39,280 bases of DNA, from the NCBI GenBank assembly GCA_019237595.1, contig JAFAGU010000053.1, forward strand, positions 1 to 39,280, read 5' to 3'. Every line of letters begins with the position of its first letter. The first letter of the stretch is position 1. Source of the stretch: Betaproteobacteria bacterium. Lineage in GTDB: Bacteria > Pseudomonadota > Gammaproteobacteria > Burkholderiales > SG8-39. Below the pieces are notes generated by a model. It saw only the letters and a list, made by a program, of their open reading frames with translations, made no database searches and had not been told where the DNA came from. This document shows positions 38,410 to 39,280 of the stretch, in pieces. Made by a program: the position numbers and the translations under genes.

Positions 38410-38879
38410 TCCTCGAGCGCGACGTCCACCGGTATTGGGTTCAACAGCCGAACGATCTCTGCAGGGTGGATTCGAACGAGAAAACCGCGTCGGCCGCCGT
38501 TGATGTAGATCGACGCCAGCTCGAGGATGGAGCGCTCCACGAACACCGGAATCGGTTTCCTCGTGCCAAAGGGCGAAGTGCCGCCGACCTGGTAGCCGGT
38601 ATGGCGCTGGGCAACCTCGGGCTTGCACGGCTCGATTCTCTTGCGCCCGGCCTGGCGCGCGAGGTTCTTCGTCGAGACCTTGCGATCGCCGTGCATGAGC
38701 ACGATGAGCGGCTTGCGGTTCTCGTCCTCCATGACGAGGGTCTTCACGACCTCGCTCTCCGGGACGTTGAGCGAAACCGATGAGACACGCGTGCCGCCGT
38801 GCTCGACGTACTCGTATTCGTGCTCCGTGTACGCGACGCCTCGCGACTTGAGGAAAACGGTCGCAGGCGTATCAGCCAC
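38406..38879 (-). CDS. ybaK: YbaK/EbsC family Cys-tRNA(Pro) deacylase
   Basis: 157 aa. Editing-domain protein that hydrolyses mischarged t[37 protein letters not shown], the [19 protein letters not shown] block with the GG-T-S-P-F-G signature and the catalytic Lys in VVKTL are present. GTG start at 38879 overlaps the 3' end of xerD by 8 bp. Confidence 0.94.
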   Translation of the reverse strand: MADTPATVFLKSRGVAYTEHEYEYVEHGGTRVSSVSLNVPESEVVKTLVMEDENRKPLIVLMHGDRKVSTKNLARQAGRKRIEPCKPEVAQRHTGYQVGGTSPFGTRKPIPVFVERSILELASIYINGGRRGFLVRIHPAEIVRLLNPIPVDVALED

Positions 38880-39280
38880 GGGGATGGTGGGCGGCGTGGA
38901 GCTTCTTCAGCCGCTCGCGCGCCACGTGCGTGTAGATCTGCGTCGTGGAGATGTCCGCATGGCCGAGGAGGAGCTGTACCACGCGCAGGTCGGCGCCGTG
39001 GTTGATGAGGTGCGTGGCAAACGCATGGCGAAGGACGTGCGGCGAGAGCTTCTTTCCGGGGATCGCGCGCCGGCCGTAGCGCCGCAGGAGATGCCAGAAG
39101 GCTTGCCGCGTCATGCCGCCGCCGCGCCCGGTGATGAAGAGTACGTCGGACGCCGACTTGGGGCGCGCCTCGAGATAGCGGCCGATCCAGTCGGCCGCGG
39201 TCTCGCCGAGCGGCACGAGCCGTTCCTTCGAGCCTTTGCCGCGCGTGCGCACGACGTTAGCGTTGAGGTCGACCTCGAAG
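38872..39280 (-). CDS. xerD: tyrosine recombinase XerD (partial, 5' end outside window)
   Basis: The last 135 codons of a Xer recombinase. Visible: [34 protein letters not shown] with the catalytic H-x-x-[19 protein letters not shown] with the second His and the nucleophilic Tyr. This is the housekeeping chromosome-dimer-resolution type; the tail [15 protein letters not shown] resembles XerD rather than XerC. It is followed by ybaK. Confidence 0.9.
   Translation of the reverse strand, partial: FEVDLNANVVRTRGKGSKERLVPLGETAADWIGRYLEARPKSASDVLFITGRGGGMTRQAFWHLLRRYGRRAIPGKKLSPHVLRHAFATHLINHGADLRVVQLLLGHADISTTQIYTHVARERLKKLHAAHHPRG

Overview
The window reads as a compact, GC-rich chromosomal segment of a betaproteobacterium, probably an environmental member of the Burkholderiales/Nitrosomonadales sphere. 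The support is gene order. argH lies divergent from an AlgZ/AlgR-type two-component pair that runs into hemC-hemD-hemX. There is a hemA-prfA-prmC-grxD block, an rpsU-yqeY-dnaG-rpoD macromolecular-synthesis block, and a CIRCE-controlled groESL. No insertion sequence, phage gene or CRISPR array was seen, and no stretch over 300 bases lacks a gene.

Layout. 1-4162 (minus): sensor kinase, LytTR regulator, hemC, hemD and hemX, the last cut by the window edge. 4217-7747 (plus): argH, a Ser/Thr kinase fused to a cyclic-nucleotide-binding-like domain, and a fructosamine-kinase-family gene. 7718-13022 (minus): grxD, prmC, prfA, hemA, then a NarL-type regulator and its PAS kinase. 13055-14548 (plus): an orphan acyl carrier protein and ketoacyl synthase pair. 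14545-18788 (minus): PAS-PAS hybrid kinase, tRNA-Phe, groEL, groES and CIRCE. 18827-20278 (plus): dacB. 20220-25539 (minus): ubiD, an unknown membrane protein, ubiA, recG and ridA. 25581-28110: a TPR protein, a lone receiver and a second NarL-type pair. 28185-31247 (plus): a type IB topoisomerase, two small secreted proteins and a SapC-like protein, with tRNA-Ala on the other strand. 31244-36366 (minus): a small Cys-rich protein, a CAU-anticodon tRNA, rpoD, dnaG, yqeY and rpsU. 36421-39280: tsaD, plsY, folB, ybaK and a partial xerD.

How the genes work together. Haem synthesis is represented twice: hemA (first committed step) and hemCDX, each next to a two-component system. Translation and replication are covered by prfA/prmC, rpsU, tsaD, ybaK, dnaG, rpoD and xerD, and ubiquinone synthesis by ubiA/ubiD. 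Genes inside operons are mostly joined by 4-bp ATGA, GTGA or TTGA overlaps.

The most notable signals are architectural. Several genes that start transcription units (folB, plsY, ridA, the SapC-like gene, acpP, hemA, tsaD, argH) have a -10-like hexamer so close to the start codon that the predicted mRNA has a 0-4 nt leader and no Shine-Dalgarno. Several of these AT islands are shared by divergent genes. Four of seven convergent gene pairs end on one shared CTAG. The groESL promoter and its CIRCE operator sit immediately upstream of dacB. The kinase/cNMP-domain fusion, the orphan ACP-KAS pair, the two CX10C secreted proteins and the membrane protein between ubiA and ubiD are the least understood genes. 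No clearly new multi-gene defence or mobile system was found.
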